Shown: in pieces, positions 1 to 8,093 of the stretch
How positions within the stretch are numbered: the stretch's first letter is position 1
How the letters are laid out: every line of letters starts with the position of its first letter
NCBI GenBank assembly: GCA_016185465.1
Contig: JACPNO010000085.1
Coordinates: 1 to 55,903, forward strand
Source of the DNA: Candidatus Solibacter usitatus
GTDB taxonomy: Bacteria; Acidobacteriota; Terriglobia; Bryobacterales; Bryobacteraceae
Length of the DNA stretch: 55,903 nucleotides
Direction of reading: 5' to 3'
Position numbers and translations under genes: made by a program
The notes under the pieces: model-generated
Seen by the model: only the letters and a program-made list of their open reading frames with translations
Told to the model about the DNA's origin: nothing
Database searches by the model: none

Positions 1-1375
1 CATTATCGAAATCGCCAAACGCGCAGCCGCGGCTGGCGTGCACGGCGGAGACACCTGGCCCGGCCTGTTCGATCAGCTCTTCGAATTTCCCATTTCCCAG
101 GCTGCGGAAAATAATGCGCGGCGTCTTGAACGGATACGCGGGGAGCCGCTTCTCAACTTCCGGATACACACTGCCGGTGGCAACGAACAGATCCGGATTA
201 CCATCGTTGTCCAGATCGACAATGCCGGCGCCCCAGCCGATGAAACGCGTTTCCACGCCCAAACCGGCGCGGATCGTCATGTCGTCGAAGCTTGCTTTGC
301 CATTGTTGCGGTACAGAATGTTGGTGTCGTCGGCGAAATGGGTTTTGAAAATATCCAGATTGCCATCCAGATTATAGTCGCCGATGCCCAAGCCCATGCC
401 CGCCTGCTCCATCCCGTCTTCGTTCAGGGCCACGCCGCTTTCGAGCGCGATATCGGTGAAGGTGCCGTCATGGTTGTTGCGAAACAGAAAATTCGGCGTG
501 GAATCGCAGGCTACGTAAATGTCGGGCCAGCCGTCGTTATCGAAATCCGCCGCTACCACTGTCATCGGATAACTGCCGCGGGCTTTGGACATACCGGCGG
601 CGGCGGTTAAATCGCTGAACGTTCCATCGCCGTTGTTCTTGTAGAGCGCGACCGATCCCGGCGGCAAGCCGCGCGGACCGCAATTGACCGGGACGCCTTT
701 CCAGTTGCAGTTGCTGTTTTCGCCCGGCTTGGGGATGGCGCGCGGATCGAAATCCAGGTAGTAATCGACAAACAAATCCAGCAGGCCGTCGCGATTGTAA
801 TCGATAAACGTCGCGCCGCCGCCCCAACGCGCTTTGGCCTTCAACAAGCCGGCTTTTTCCGTGACGTCGCTGAAAGTGCCGTCGCCATTGTTGCGGAACA
901 GCACGTTCTGGCCGTAGTAGGTCACGAACAGATCGTCGAAGCCGTCATTGTTGTAATCGCCGATCGCGACTGAGCCGGCCCATCCGGCGCGTCCCAGTCC
1001 GGACTTTTCGGTGACATCGGTGAAAGTGCCATTGCGGTTGTTCTTGTAGAGCCGGCACGTGGCGCCGGGAGGCTCGATCTCGATCAGCCGGCCGTTCAGC
1101 AGAAAAATGTCGAGCCAGCCATCGTTGTCGTAGTCGATAAATGCCGCCCCGCAGCCCACGGTTTCGAGAATGTACTGCTTCCGCTCGACGCCGCCATAAG
1201 TCACTGGACGCGTCAGACCGGCCTGGGCCGCAATGTCGGTAAAATTGGCGTGAAACGGCAGTCCGGATGGTTTGCCGCGCGGCGTCGGCGTCACCGCGCG
1301 AGTAGAGACGCCCTGTCCAGAAAGACGCCCGGCGCCGAGCGCCAGCAGGCTGAGATATTGGCGGCGAGTCCACAT
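1..1375 (-). CDS. CRTAC1-type FG-GAP/VCBS-repeat exported protein (3' end missing)
   Basis: The frame is open from the ATG at 1375 to the left window edge (458 codons seen), so the C-terminus, where an ASPIC/UnbV domain is expected in this family, lies outside. The N-terminus MWTRRQYLSLLALGAG has a twin-arginine motif (TRRQYL) followed by a hydrophobic stretch, suggesting Tat export. At least six calcium-loop repeats of the FG-GAP/VCBS kind are visible: DYDNDGWLDIF, DYNNDGFDDLF, DYNRDGLLDLF, DFDNDGWPDIY, DYNLDGNLDIF and DLDNDGNPDLF. Together they would form an extracytoplasmic beta-propeller. It lies 16 bases downstream of the DinB-like gene in the same direction and may be the last gene of that operon. 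Such proteins are very common in Acidobacteriota. The substrate is unknown. Confidence 0.9.
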   Translation of the reverse strand, partial: MWTRRQYLSLLALGAGRLSGQGVSTRAVTPTPRGKPSGLPFHANFTDIAAQAGLTRPVTYGGVERKQYILETVGCGAAFIDYDNDGWLDIFLLNGRLIEIEPPGATCRLYKNNRNGTFTDVTEKSGLGRAGWAGSVAIGDYNNDGFDDLFVTYYGQNVLFRNNGDGTFSDVTEKAGLLKAKARWGGGATFIDYNRDGLLDLFVDYYLDFDPRAIPKPGENSNCNWKGVPVNCGPRGLPPGSVALYKNNGDGTFSDLTAAAGMSKARGSYPMTVVAADFDNDGWPDIYVACDSTPNFLFRNNHDGTFTDIALESGVALNEDGMEQAGMGLGIGDYNLDGNLDIFKTHFADDTNILYRNNGKASFDDMTIRAGLGVETRFIGWGAGIVDLDNDGNPDLFVATGSVYPEVEKRLPAYPFKTPRIIFRSLGNGKFEELIEQAGPGVSAVHASRGCAFGDFDN

Positions 1376-1391
1376 GTATTTCGAGTATAAG

Positions 1392-1859
1392 TTAGAGACC
1401 GGCAAACTCGATTTTCGCGCCGCCTGTCAGCACTCGCCGCAAGTAGTCAATTTGCCCCATGTGATAGTTCAGGTGTCCGTACAACGACAGCAGAAGCTGC
1501 AGGGTGGAAATCGGCGCGCCGAAAACCATCTCCGGATAAGTCGATTGCAATTCCGCGGGCGTGAGGCCTGCGACTATGCCGGGAACCAATTCTTTCACTG
1601 CTTCGATTCGCTGCGTCAGTTCGGCTGCGGGAATATCGCGCAGGCTGAACTCCAGACTTCGCTGGCGAGTGTAAGGGACGCGTCCCAATTGCCGGCCGAT
1701 GTATTCCCGCAAGTTGCCTTCCAGGTGCAGGGTAAGGTTGCCGGCCGAATTGCTCACTCCGGGCGAAATCCGCCACAACGCTTCCTCGTCGTTGAAAGCC
1801 TGCAGCTCTTGCATGAGCCGGGTCAGGTCCCGGCGGAATAGCTCAGCTAATTCAATCAT
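1392..1859 (-). CDS. DinB-like four-helix protein
   Basis: A 155-residue protein starting MIELAELFRRDL. The ATG at 1859 overlaps the last 8 bases of the upstream aldehyde ferredoxin oxidoreductase gene, which points to translational coupling; a longer frame starting upstream would lie entirely inside that gene. The DinB/YfiT-like fold is suggested by size, helical character and spaced histidines (LTLHLEGN in the middle, YGHLNYHMGQIDYLRR near the C-terminus), which in the family bind a divalent metal. DinB-like proteins include thiol-dependent transferases for bacillithiol or mycothiol and many of unknown role. No catalytic function can be assigned here. Confidence 0.8.
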   Translation of the reverse strand: MIELAELFRRDLTRLMQELQAFNDEEALWRISPGVSNSAGNLTLHLEGNLREYIGRQLGRVPYTRQRSLEFSLRDIPAAELTQRIEAVKELVPGIVAGLTPAELQSTYPEMVFGAPISTLQLLLSLYGHLNYHMGQIDYLRRVLTGGAKIEFAGL

Positions 1860-3681
1860 TGAAAGTCCATTCCAGTTGGTAATCGATAAGCGTCTCTGGA
1901 AGCGGACGGCCCGCGTCATCCCAGCCCATCATGCGGTAATACGTCACGATGGCATGCGCGAAGGCTGCCCGGTCGAGACGCTTGCCGTGCCATCGTGAGC
2001 CTGGCATGTCGAGCGGGTCGTCGAAGAAACGGTCCGGGAGCGTATCGTCGGCGGCCGTAAAACCCTCGCGCAGATTGTACATCCGCATCAAGTGCAGGCG
2101 GCGTTCGCCGTAACGCATGATTTCGTACGCCGTAGTATTCCAGCCGGTGACCGCTGCCAGCATGCGCGCCATGTCGCTCAGGCTGAACACCCGAACCGGA
2201 GCGATGGCGAAAATACAGAAATCGAGCGCGTCGGCGCCGGACCAGAGCGTGGCCAGCGCTTTGAAGTTGCGCACCTTCCTCGGTCCCAGAAAATCCATGG
2301 GGATGCGCTCCAGGATTCCGGCCGCGCGGGAGTTTTCGAGCGTGTGCTCCCATCCCCCTTGCGTATCGTAGTCCCAATCGTGTTCACAGATGTCGTAGCG
2401 CGGTCCGATAGGCGCGACCGCATAGCCGAGCGCAAGGTTGGTTTGTGTTCTCGGCTCAAACGGGACCATCTCCAGGCCTTTGACGTGAAGCGCGGGGCCG
2501 CCCAGTTGCAGAGCCGCGCGCTTGGCGCCATCGGCCAGTACATTGCCGGGGCCGCGGCGATGCGCGATTTCCGGAATCAGCCGCAGCACTGCTTCGGTAT
2601 CGCCGAAAGACAGAGCGCCCGCTTCCATTGCCATCGACAGCGTGAACCCAAGCGAGGTGGGATCGAGCCCGAAATCGTTGCACAGAATATTCGCCTGAAA
2701 AATGAATTCCGGCGAAGCGATGCCGAGGTTGGGCCCAAGCGCGCCGGTAATTTCCTGATGAATACCGCCCGAGCGCGGATCGTCGAAGAATTTGATACAG
2801 CCATTGGGGCAGCCGGGACAATTGCCATCGTGCAGGTAGTGAGGGAGGAACCGGCTCTTTTCGTACGCGGATTCACCTTCGAAAACGCCCTGCGTGTAGT
2901 TGCGCGTGCAAAGCGCCGCGTCGGTGCCATGCAGATGAACCCAGGCGGAGAAACCGGGCGGATCCAGCTGCCAGCGCGTGAGCGGATTGCCGCGCATCTT
3001 CGCTTCATACTGGGCCGTCAGCTCCGCGCAGGCGGCGGCGTCGGCGACCGGCGGGCGATTATCCCCGCGCAGGATGACGGACTTCAATTGCTTCGAACCC
3101 ATCACCGCTCCCATGCCCATGCGCGCCGCCGCATAGCTGCGATCGGAAATAATGCTCGCGTAGAGCACGCGGTTCTCTCCGGCAGGGCCGATCACGGCCG
3201 TGTGAATTTGATTGCCGAAGCGGGATTCGAGATTGTCCACCGTGCGCTCGACGCCCAGCCCCCACTCGGCTGCCGCGTCGTGGAAAGTGACCGCGCCCGC
3301 CTCGACCATCACGTGGCATGGCGCGACAAAGGCTCCGTGAAAAATTAGCGTGTCGGCGCCGCTGCCCTTGAGCGCCATTCCGAACGGACCTTCCGCGCGC
3401 GTTTCGCCGATGCCGCCAGTGAGCGGGCTCTTGGACGCCGCCGTGAAGCGCGCGAGACCCGCGTAGGGATGTCCGGCCAGCACGCTCGAGGTGAGAATCA
3501 GCAGGTTCCGCGGATCGAAAGCGTCAATGCCCGCCTGGGTATCGCGCATTAGAAAGTAAGCGGCCAGCAATCCGCCGCCGGCATAGACGCGCCAGAAAAT
3601 CTCACCCGGCTCTTCGATCCACGCGCGGCGGGCGGTCAGATCGACGTGGAGGATTTTGCCGTGATAGCCGTGCATTCCCAT
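1852..3681 (-). CDS. Aldehyde ferredoxin oxidoreductase (tungsten enzyme)
   Basis: A 609-residue protein of normal AOR length. Enzymes of this family hold a tungsten- or molybdenum-bispyranopterin and one 4Fe-4S cluster, and oxidise aldehydes to carboxylic acids with ferredoxin or another acceptor. The N-terminal domain opens GYHGKILHVDL, and the pterin-binding region includes ARMGMGAVMGSKQLK near residues 186-200. The cluster ligands are all present: C288, C291 and C295 in CPGCPNGC, and C489 in DFCIF. No signal peptide is seen, so it should be cytoplasmic. It lies 7 bases after the PepSY gene and overlaps the DinB-like gene. The aldehyde substrate and the electron acceptor cannot be told from the sequence. 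Confidence 0.93.
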   Translation of the reverse strand: MGMHGYHGKILHVDLTARRAWIEEPGEIFWRVYAGGGLLAAYFLMRDTQAGIDAFDPRNLLILTSSVLAGHPYAGLARFTAASKSPLTGGIGETRAEGPFGMALKGSGADTLIFHGAFVAPCHVMVEAGAVTFHDAAAEWGLGVERTVDNLESRFGNQIHTAVIGPAGENRVLYASIISDRSYAAARMGMGAVMGSKQLKSVILRGDNRPPVADAAACAELTAQYEAKMRGNPLTRWQLDPPGFSAWVHLHGTDAALCTRNYTQGVFEGESAYEKSRFLPHYLHDGNCPGCPNGCIKFFDDPRSGGIHQEITGALGPNLGIASPEFIFQANILCNDFGLDPTSLGFTLSMAMEAGALSFGDTEAVLRLIPEIAHRRGPGNVLADGAKRAALQLGGPALHVKGLEMVPFEPRTQTNLALGYAVAPIGPRYDICEHDWDYDTQGGWEHTLENSRAAGILERIPMDFLGPRKVRNFKALATLWSGADALDFCIFAIAPVRVFSLSDMARMLAAVTGWNTTAYEIMRYGERRLHLMRMYNLREGFTAADDTLPDRFFDDPLDMPGSRWHGKRLDRAAFAHAIVTYYRMMGWDDAGRPLPETLIDYQLEWTFND

Positions 3682-3688
3682 CAGCCTA

Positions 3689-5140
3689 TCAGCCTAACTT
3701 GCGCCGCAGAAGCTGAACCCCGATGATTACCGACGTCAGACTCAAACAGGCGCCTCCCAGTAGCAACACCAGAACTACGACGTCCCATACCGGGCGGTGC
3801 CGGTACAGCCACGGCAGATCGAGCGAATGGAGGCCGTGATACAACCATCGATTCCAGCGCGCGCGCCCGTCGTAGCTCTCCACAATCCGCGCGGTCTTCA
3901 GATCGATGTAATACATGACGCTGTCGGGGCCGCTCAAACCCACAAACAACGCCGGCAGGGGATGCTGATGGCGGCGGTCGAGATAGTAAGCTTCGTATTC
4001 GGTGACCAGACGGGTTTGCAACATGGTTGCCGGGCGAACGCCGTCCGCGATCAGCCGTAAAATGCGCGCGCTGTCAAATTCTTCCGCCGTATTGCCCTGC
4101 ACCGGAACGATGCGGGAACGCCCCGGCGACTCGCGCGCCAGGTAGTGCGCTTCTCCACCGACGAATACCAATTCCAGCTCTTTGACGCTGGTCTCGGACA
4201 CTTGTTGCAAGGCTGCGCCGGGCGGCTTCGCCTGAAACGATTGCAGGGCGAGCGGTCCGCCGCGAAGCGCATTGGCAATGCGGACACCGCTGCCTTCGAT
4301 GCCAAACGTTGGCTGCATGGAACGCATGCCGCTGAAGACCCACGTGCACGTGGCCGCGCCGAAGAGGAGGCCCAGCATCACGTGCCAGCGTTTACACCCG
4401 ATGTACGGGATGCGTTTGGAAGCGGAATACATTCCGACGCCGGCGATCAGACCCAACAAGCTCGCCATTGTGCCGATCCCTGACGTCCAGATCACGACCG
4501 TGTTCCACAGCCGTTCATTCTTCCGCAGCGGAGTGAAGTAGAGCCAATGCGGAATCGCGCCAAAGTACGCTGCGAGGCGGGAACGGCGCGTGGTGTGCTG
4601 CACGACTTCGCCGGTAACCGCCGAGACGTAGACTTCCTCGCCATCCGCCCAGGAGTATTTGAAAAGCGGCCGCAGCGCGCGAAACTCACCAGGCACGGTC
4701 CATTGGTCAGGATCTTTGAGAGAGCCCTCGAACACCGCCGCGCTGGCTGCCTGGCCGGTCCACGTAGCGGCAATACGCAGCGCCATTTCGCCGGGAATCC
4801 TGAGCAGCCTTTCCCCGTCGTCCGCCCGGACGATGGCTTCCGTGCCCTTACGAAGGAAACGATAGACTGGGCGGCCATCCAGCATCGTGAGCCGGACTTG
4901 CTCCGACGCGTCTCCGGCCAGGCGACTGAAAGCCGCTACGGGCGAGAGATGAATCTGCGCTGGCGTCAAGGCAGCCGCCTTGGCAAAATGCTCCTCCGGA
5001 CTCACGCTGGGATACCCCGAATACATCATGACGATTCCGGAAGTCAGCCACATCACGAACAACGGACAACATGAAAGGCCCAGCCATCGATGGCAAACGA
5101 TTGCAAATTTGCACAGCCGGCCCATGAGTGAAGCCGCCAT
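3689..5140 (-). CDS. PepSY-associated transmembrane protein
   Basis: A 483-residue membrane protein. A first membrane helix near residues 13-38 is followed by a large exported domain with PepSY-like sequence, then further helices near 210-235 and 255-275, a second exported region, and a last helix near the C-terminus (VVVLVLLLGGACLSLTSVIIG). This resembles PepSY_TM proteins, often found near iron uptake or flavin reductase genes. WLGLSCCPLFVMWLTSGIVMMY in the first helix is typical. It is the first gene of a minus-strand run with the AOR gene 7 bases downstream, so it could pass electrons or act at the membrane for that enzyme. This is inference only. It is divergent from the PQQ dehydrogenase gene with about 54 bases between. 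Confidence 0.85.
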   Translation of the reverse strand: MAASLMGRLCKFAIVCHRWLGLSCCPLFVMWLTSGIVMMYSGYPSVSPEEHFAKAAALTPAQIHLSPVAAFSRLAGDASEQVRLTMLDGRPVYRFLRKGTEAIVRADDGERLLRIPGEMALRIAATWTGQAASAAVFEGSLKDPDQWTVPGEFRALRPLFKYSWADGEEVYVSAVTGEVVQHTTRRSRLAAYFGAIPHWLYFTPLRKNERLWNTVVIWTSGIGTMASLLGLIAGVGMYSASKRIPYIGCKRWHVMLGLLFGAATCTWVFSGMRSMQPTFGIEGSGVRIANALRGGPLALQSFQAKPPGAALQQVSETSVKELELVFVGGEAHYLARESPGRSRIVPVQGNTAEEFDSARILRLIADGVRPATMLQTRLVTEYEAYYLDRRHQHPLPALFVGLSGPDSVMYYIDLKTARIVESYDGRARWNRWLYHGLHSLDLPWLYRHRPVWDVVVLVLLLGGACLSLTSVIIGVQLLRRKLG

Positions 5141-5194
5141 CGTATCGCGGATCGTGCCGTATGCATGGGTTCGGGTATACTCTCGTAATCTGTG

Positions 5195-6847
5195 ATGATG
5201 AAAACCCTGTGCGCTCTGTGCGCGGCTGTTTTTTCACTGGCCGCGCAAACGATTCCCGGCGCAACCGGCGCCAACTGGCCCAGCTACGGCGGCACCCACG
5301 CCGCCTGGCGCTACAGCTCGCTCGACCAGATCAACACCGGCAACGTCGCCAAGCTCAGCGCCGTCTGGGCCTTTCAAACCGGTGACGCTGAACATGGACT
5401 CCAGAGCACGCCCATCGTCATTGACGGCATCCTCTATCTCTCCACTTCCAGCAACTGGGTTTTTGCGCTGGACGCCGCGACAGGCCGGGTGCTTTGGGAA
5501 TATCGCTACACCTTTGCCAAGGGAAGCACACCGCTTTACGGTAAGCAGAACCGCGGCCTGGCCGTAGGTCACGGTTTGGTCTTCATGGGAACCGCCGACA
5601 ATCATCTAGTCGCGCTCGATCAGAAGACCGGCCGCGAGTTCTGGCGTGTCAACGTCGAAGATTTTAAGCAGTGCGGCTGCAACATCACCGGCGCTCCGCT
5701 GCTGGTGAAGGACAAAGTAATCGTGGGCGGCACCGGCGGCGACTCCGCTCACCGCGGCTACCTTACGGCTTTCGAGGCCCGCACCGGCCGCTTCGCCTGG
5801 CGCTTTTACGTGATACCGGGCCCCGGTGAAAAAGGCCACGAAACCTGGCCCGGCGATACCTGGAAACTGGGCGGCGGCGCGCCCTGGATGACCGGCTCCT
5901 ACGACCCGGCGCTAAATCTTATCTACTGGGGCACCGGCAACGCTTCCTCCGACGTCAACCCGGCGAAGCGCCGCGGCGACAATCTCTATACCGCTTCCGT
6001 CGTGGCTCTCGACGCCGACACCGGCAAGCTGCGCTGGCATTATCAGGAAGTCCCGCAAGACGCCTGGGATTTCGACTCCGCCTACGAAGTCATCCTCACC
6101 GATCTCGAAATCAAAGGCGTAATGCGCAAGGTTCTCGTCCATCCCACCAAGGCTGGCTATGCGTGGGTTATCGATCGCACCAACGGCGAATTTCTCACGG
6201 CGTGGAAGTACGTCAAGCACCTGAATTGGATTTCCGGCATGACTGAATCCGGCAAGCTTGTAGGCCGGCGCGAAGCGGAGCCCGGTAAGCCGGCCTTCAT
6301 CTGCCCCAGCGCCGTCGGCGGGAAAAGCTGGAATCAATCTACATGGTCGCCCCATACCGGCCTGATCTATGTCCCTGTCGTCGAGCTTTGCAACGATCTG
6401 ACGGCGACGGATCAGGAACCCGAGGAGGGCAAGTCTTTCATCGGCGGCAAATGGGAAATGAAACCGCCTGCGGGAGGCAAGGCCGAAGGCTATCTGGCTG
6501 CGTTCAATCCCGTGACCGGCGAGCGCAAGTGGGTTGCGCCCACACCCAGCTGGATTCTCGCTTCTCTGCTCTCGACCGCGGGCGATCTTGTTTTCACGGG
6601 CGATCCGGAAGGAAATTTCTTCGCAGTCGATGCCCGCTCCGGCGCTAAACTCTGGAGCTTCCCGACGGGCGGGGGCCATCGCGGGTCCGCCGTCACATAT
6701 TCAGTGAACGGCCGCCAGTACGTCGCTACGCCTTCGGGTTGGGGCTCGCTTGTCGGCGCCTTCCATCGGACTCTCTGGCAGGATACGCCCGCCCCGCGCT
6801 CCGGCTCGACCCTGTTCGTGTTCGCGCTCCCGGAGGCGGGGCGGTGA
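5195..6847 (+). CDS. Exported PQQ-dependent alcohol dehydrogenase, lanthanide-type marker
   Basis: A 550-residue quinoprotein (starts possible at GTG 5192, ATG 5195 or ATG 5198; none has a strong ribosome site). A signal peptide (MMKTLCALCAAVFSLAAQ) precedes an eight-blade propeller with TGxxxW-type blade motifs (AATGRVLWEY, ARTGRFAWRF, ADTGKLRWHY, SGAKLWSF). It should oxidise an alcohol or sugar in the periplasm and pass electrons to a cytochrome. Numbering from ATG 5195, the probable catalytic base is D292 in AWDFDS. The residue two places later is D294, the extra metal ligand seen in lanthanide-dependent enzymes such as XoxF, where calcium enzymes carry Ala. The metal/PQQ Glu of the family (GAE/ES-xRG region) appears as D183 in GGDSAHRGY. 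N249 in WGTGN is kept. The next gene, overlapping by 4 bases, is a cytochrome c. Confidence 0.9.
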   Translation: MMKTLCALCAAVFSLAAQTIPGATGANWPSYGGTHAAWRYSSLDQINTGNVAKLSAVWAFQTGDAEHGLQSTPIVIDGILYLSTSSNWVFALDAATGRVLWEYRYTFAKGSTPLYGKQNRGLAVGHGLVFMGTADNHLVALDQKTGREFWRVNVEDFKQCGCNITGAPLLVKDKVIVGGTGGDSAHRGYLTAFEARTGRFAWRFYVIPGPGEKGHETWPGDTWKLGGGAPWMTGSYDPALNLIYWGTGNASSDVNPAKRRGDNLYTASVVALDADTGKLRWHYQEVPQDAWDFDSAYEVILTDLEIKGVMRKVLVHPTKAGYAWVIDRTNGEFLTAWKYVKHLNWISGMTESGKLVGRREAEPGKPAFICPSAVGGKSWNQSTWSPHTGLIYVPVVELCNDLTATDQEPEEGKSFIGGKWEMKPPAGGKAEGYLAAFNPVTGERKWVAPTPSWILASLLSTAGDLVFTGDPEGNFFAVDARSGAKLWSFPTGGGHRGSAVTYSVNGRQYVATPSGWGSLVGAFHRTLWQDTPAPRSGSTLFVFALPEAGR

Positions 6848-7572
6848 AATTCTGCGCCGTATTGCTTTTCTCGGTCCTCGCCTTTGCACAAGACGATTCC
6901 ATCGCCACTGGCGCAATGTTGTTCCGCACCCACTGCTCGGTTGCCTATTGCCACGGCTCCGCCGGCACGCCTGGCCGCGCGCCGCAACTCGCCGGCCGCT
7001 CGTTTACGCGAGAGCATCTGACCGATGTGATCGCCAACGGCATCCCCAAGACCGCCATGCCCGGCTTCAAGAAGGAGTTGAACCAGGCAAGGATTGCCGC
7101 GATCGCGTCGTACGTTCTGAGCCTCACTGGCCCGGCAGCCGCTGAGCCTATCAAGCTTGAACGCCGTGATCTGCCGCCAGAGCTGAAAGCCGGCCGCGCT
7201 CTGTTTTTTGACGCCACGCGCATGGGCGGCTGCGGCGCCTGCCATGCGGCCGACGGCTGGGGCATTGCCATCGGGCCCGCGCTCGCGAAGAATCTTCCCG
7301 CCGATGCCGCCGCGCTGCGCGCTTATCAGTCCGAACACGTGCGGCGCGCCGAGCTGCAAAAGGAAGCGCCGCTCCCTGCTCTACCGGTTAACGTTGGCGC
7401 CACGATCGTCACCGTATACGATTTGTCCTCGCCGCTGCCTGTACTGCGCACTTTTGCGGCAAGTGAAATCCGCCTTACGCCCAACGGCGGGTGGAATCAC
7501 GCCGGCACACTCCGCGCATTCAGCGACGCTGAGCTCAACTCGATCCTGAGCTTCCTGCGCGCGCTGCAGTAA
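6844..7572 (+). CDS. Exported diheme cytochrome c with one C-x4-CH site
   Basis: A 242-residue protein starting at GTG 6844, whose first base lies one before the stop of the PQQ dehydrogenase gene (GTGA overlap, translational coupling). A signal peptide (MKFCAVLLFSVLAFAQ) leads into a class I cytochrome domain. Its heme site is CSVAYCH (C31, C36, H37), with four residues between the cysteines instead of two; M72 in KTAMPGF is the likely axial ligand. A second site, CGACH (C130, C133, H134), is of the normal kind. The protein is the natural electron acceptor for the adjacent quinoprotein, by position and by analogy with known PQQ dehydrogenase/cytochrome pairs. C-x4-CH occurs in tetraheme cytochrome c3 but is unusual in a small class I domain. 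Confidence 0.87.
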   Translation: MKFCAVLLFSVLAFAQDDSIATGAMLFRTHCSVAYCHGSAGTPGRAPQLAGRSFTREHLTDVIANGIPKTAMPGFKKELNQARIAAIASYVLSLTGPAAAEPIKLERRDLPPELKAGRALFFDATRMGGCGACHAADGWGIAIGPALAKNLPADAAALRAYQSEHVRRAELQKEAPLPALPVNVGATIVTVYDLSSPLPVLRTFAASEIRLTPNGGWNHAGTLRAFSDAELNSILSFLRALQ

Positions 7573-7606
7573 GCGCATCGCGCAGAATAGGGAGACAATA
7601 CTGGTC

Positions 7607-8083
7607 ATGAGATTCTCTCGGCGACTCCTGCCGTTAGCCCTGCTGGCGCTGTTCTCCGTATGCGCGCAAGACCGCAAAACGCAGCATGCTAAACCAACGG
7701 TCGTTTTTGTTTGCGAGCACGGCTCGGCGAAAAGCATCATTGCGGCAGTGGAGTTCAAGCGGATGGCCGCTGAAAAGGGCCTGGACCTGAACATCCTGGC
7801 CCGCGGCACCAGCCCCGACGCTGAAATCCCGAAACCCGTCCGCGATGGACTGAAGGCCGATGGCTATGACCCTGGCGAATGGAGGCCAACAAAGGTTTCG
7901 GCGAAGGACCTGGAGGGCGCAAAGAAAATCGTTTCATTCGGTCCTGATTTGACTCCCTGGCTCACGGACGGAGCAGCGGTAGCAGATTGGAGCGCCACGC
8001 CCCCGGTCAGCCAGGATTACCGCGCGGCGCGGGATTACATTCTGAAGCAATTAGAGCTTCTCGTGAAAGAGATCAAGAAATAA
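7607..8083 (+). CDS. Exported low-molecular-weight phosphatase/ArsC-fold protein with C-x5-K
   Basis: A 158-residue protein with a signal peptide (MRFSRRLLPLALLALFSVCAQ). The mature part starts TVVFVCEHGSAKSIIAA, matching the phosphate-binding loop of low-molecular-weight protein tyrosine phosphatases and thioredoxin-linked arsenate reductases (FVC-x5-R-S). Here C36 is kept but the loop arginine is lysine (K42), and the second loop cysteine of arsenate reductases is alanine. Later parts (ARGTSPDAEIPKPV, DPGEWRPTKVSAKDL, KKIVSFG) also fit the family. Enzyme activity is therefore doubtful or altered, and export is unusual for this normally cytoplasmic fold. It is 34 bases after the cytochrome gene and 10 bases before the first DUF6644 gene, so it belongs to the same operon. 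Confidence 0.82.
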   Translation: MRFSRRLLPLALLALFSVCAQDRKTQHAKPTVVFVCEHGSAKSIIAAVEFKRMAAEKGLDLNILARGTSPDAEIPKPVRDGLKADGYDPGEWRPTKVSAKDLEGAKKIVSFGPDLTPWLTDGAAVADWSATPPVSQDYRAARDYILKQLELLVKEIKK

Positions 8084-8093
8084 CGGCGCCAGA

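Noticed and set aside
537-1373. Apparent breaks in the first minus-strand gene (separate short open frames at 537-827 and 945-1373)
   Set aside because: Those frames are out of register. The frame from ATG 1375 is uninterrupted to the window edge and encodes regular VCBS repeats, so no frameshift is needed.
2092-3348. A 418-codon open frame on the plus strand opposite the aldehyde ferredoxin oxidoreductase
   Set aside because: It lies wholly opposite a gene with all AOR motifs, has no recognisable domain and is arginine-rich, as expected from the shadow of a GC-rich gene.
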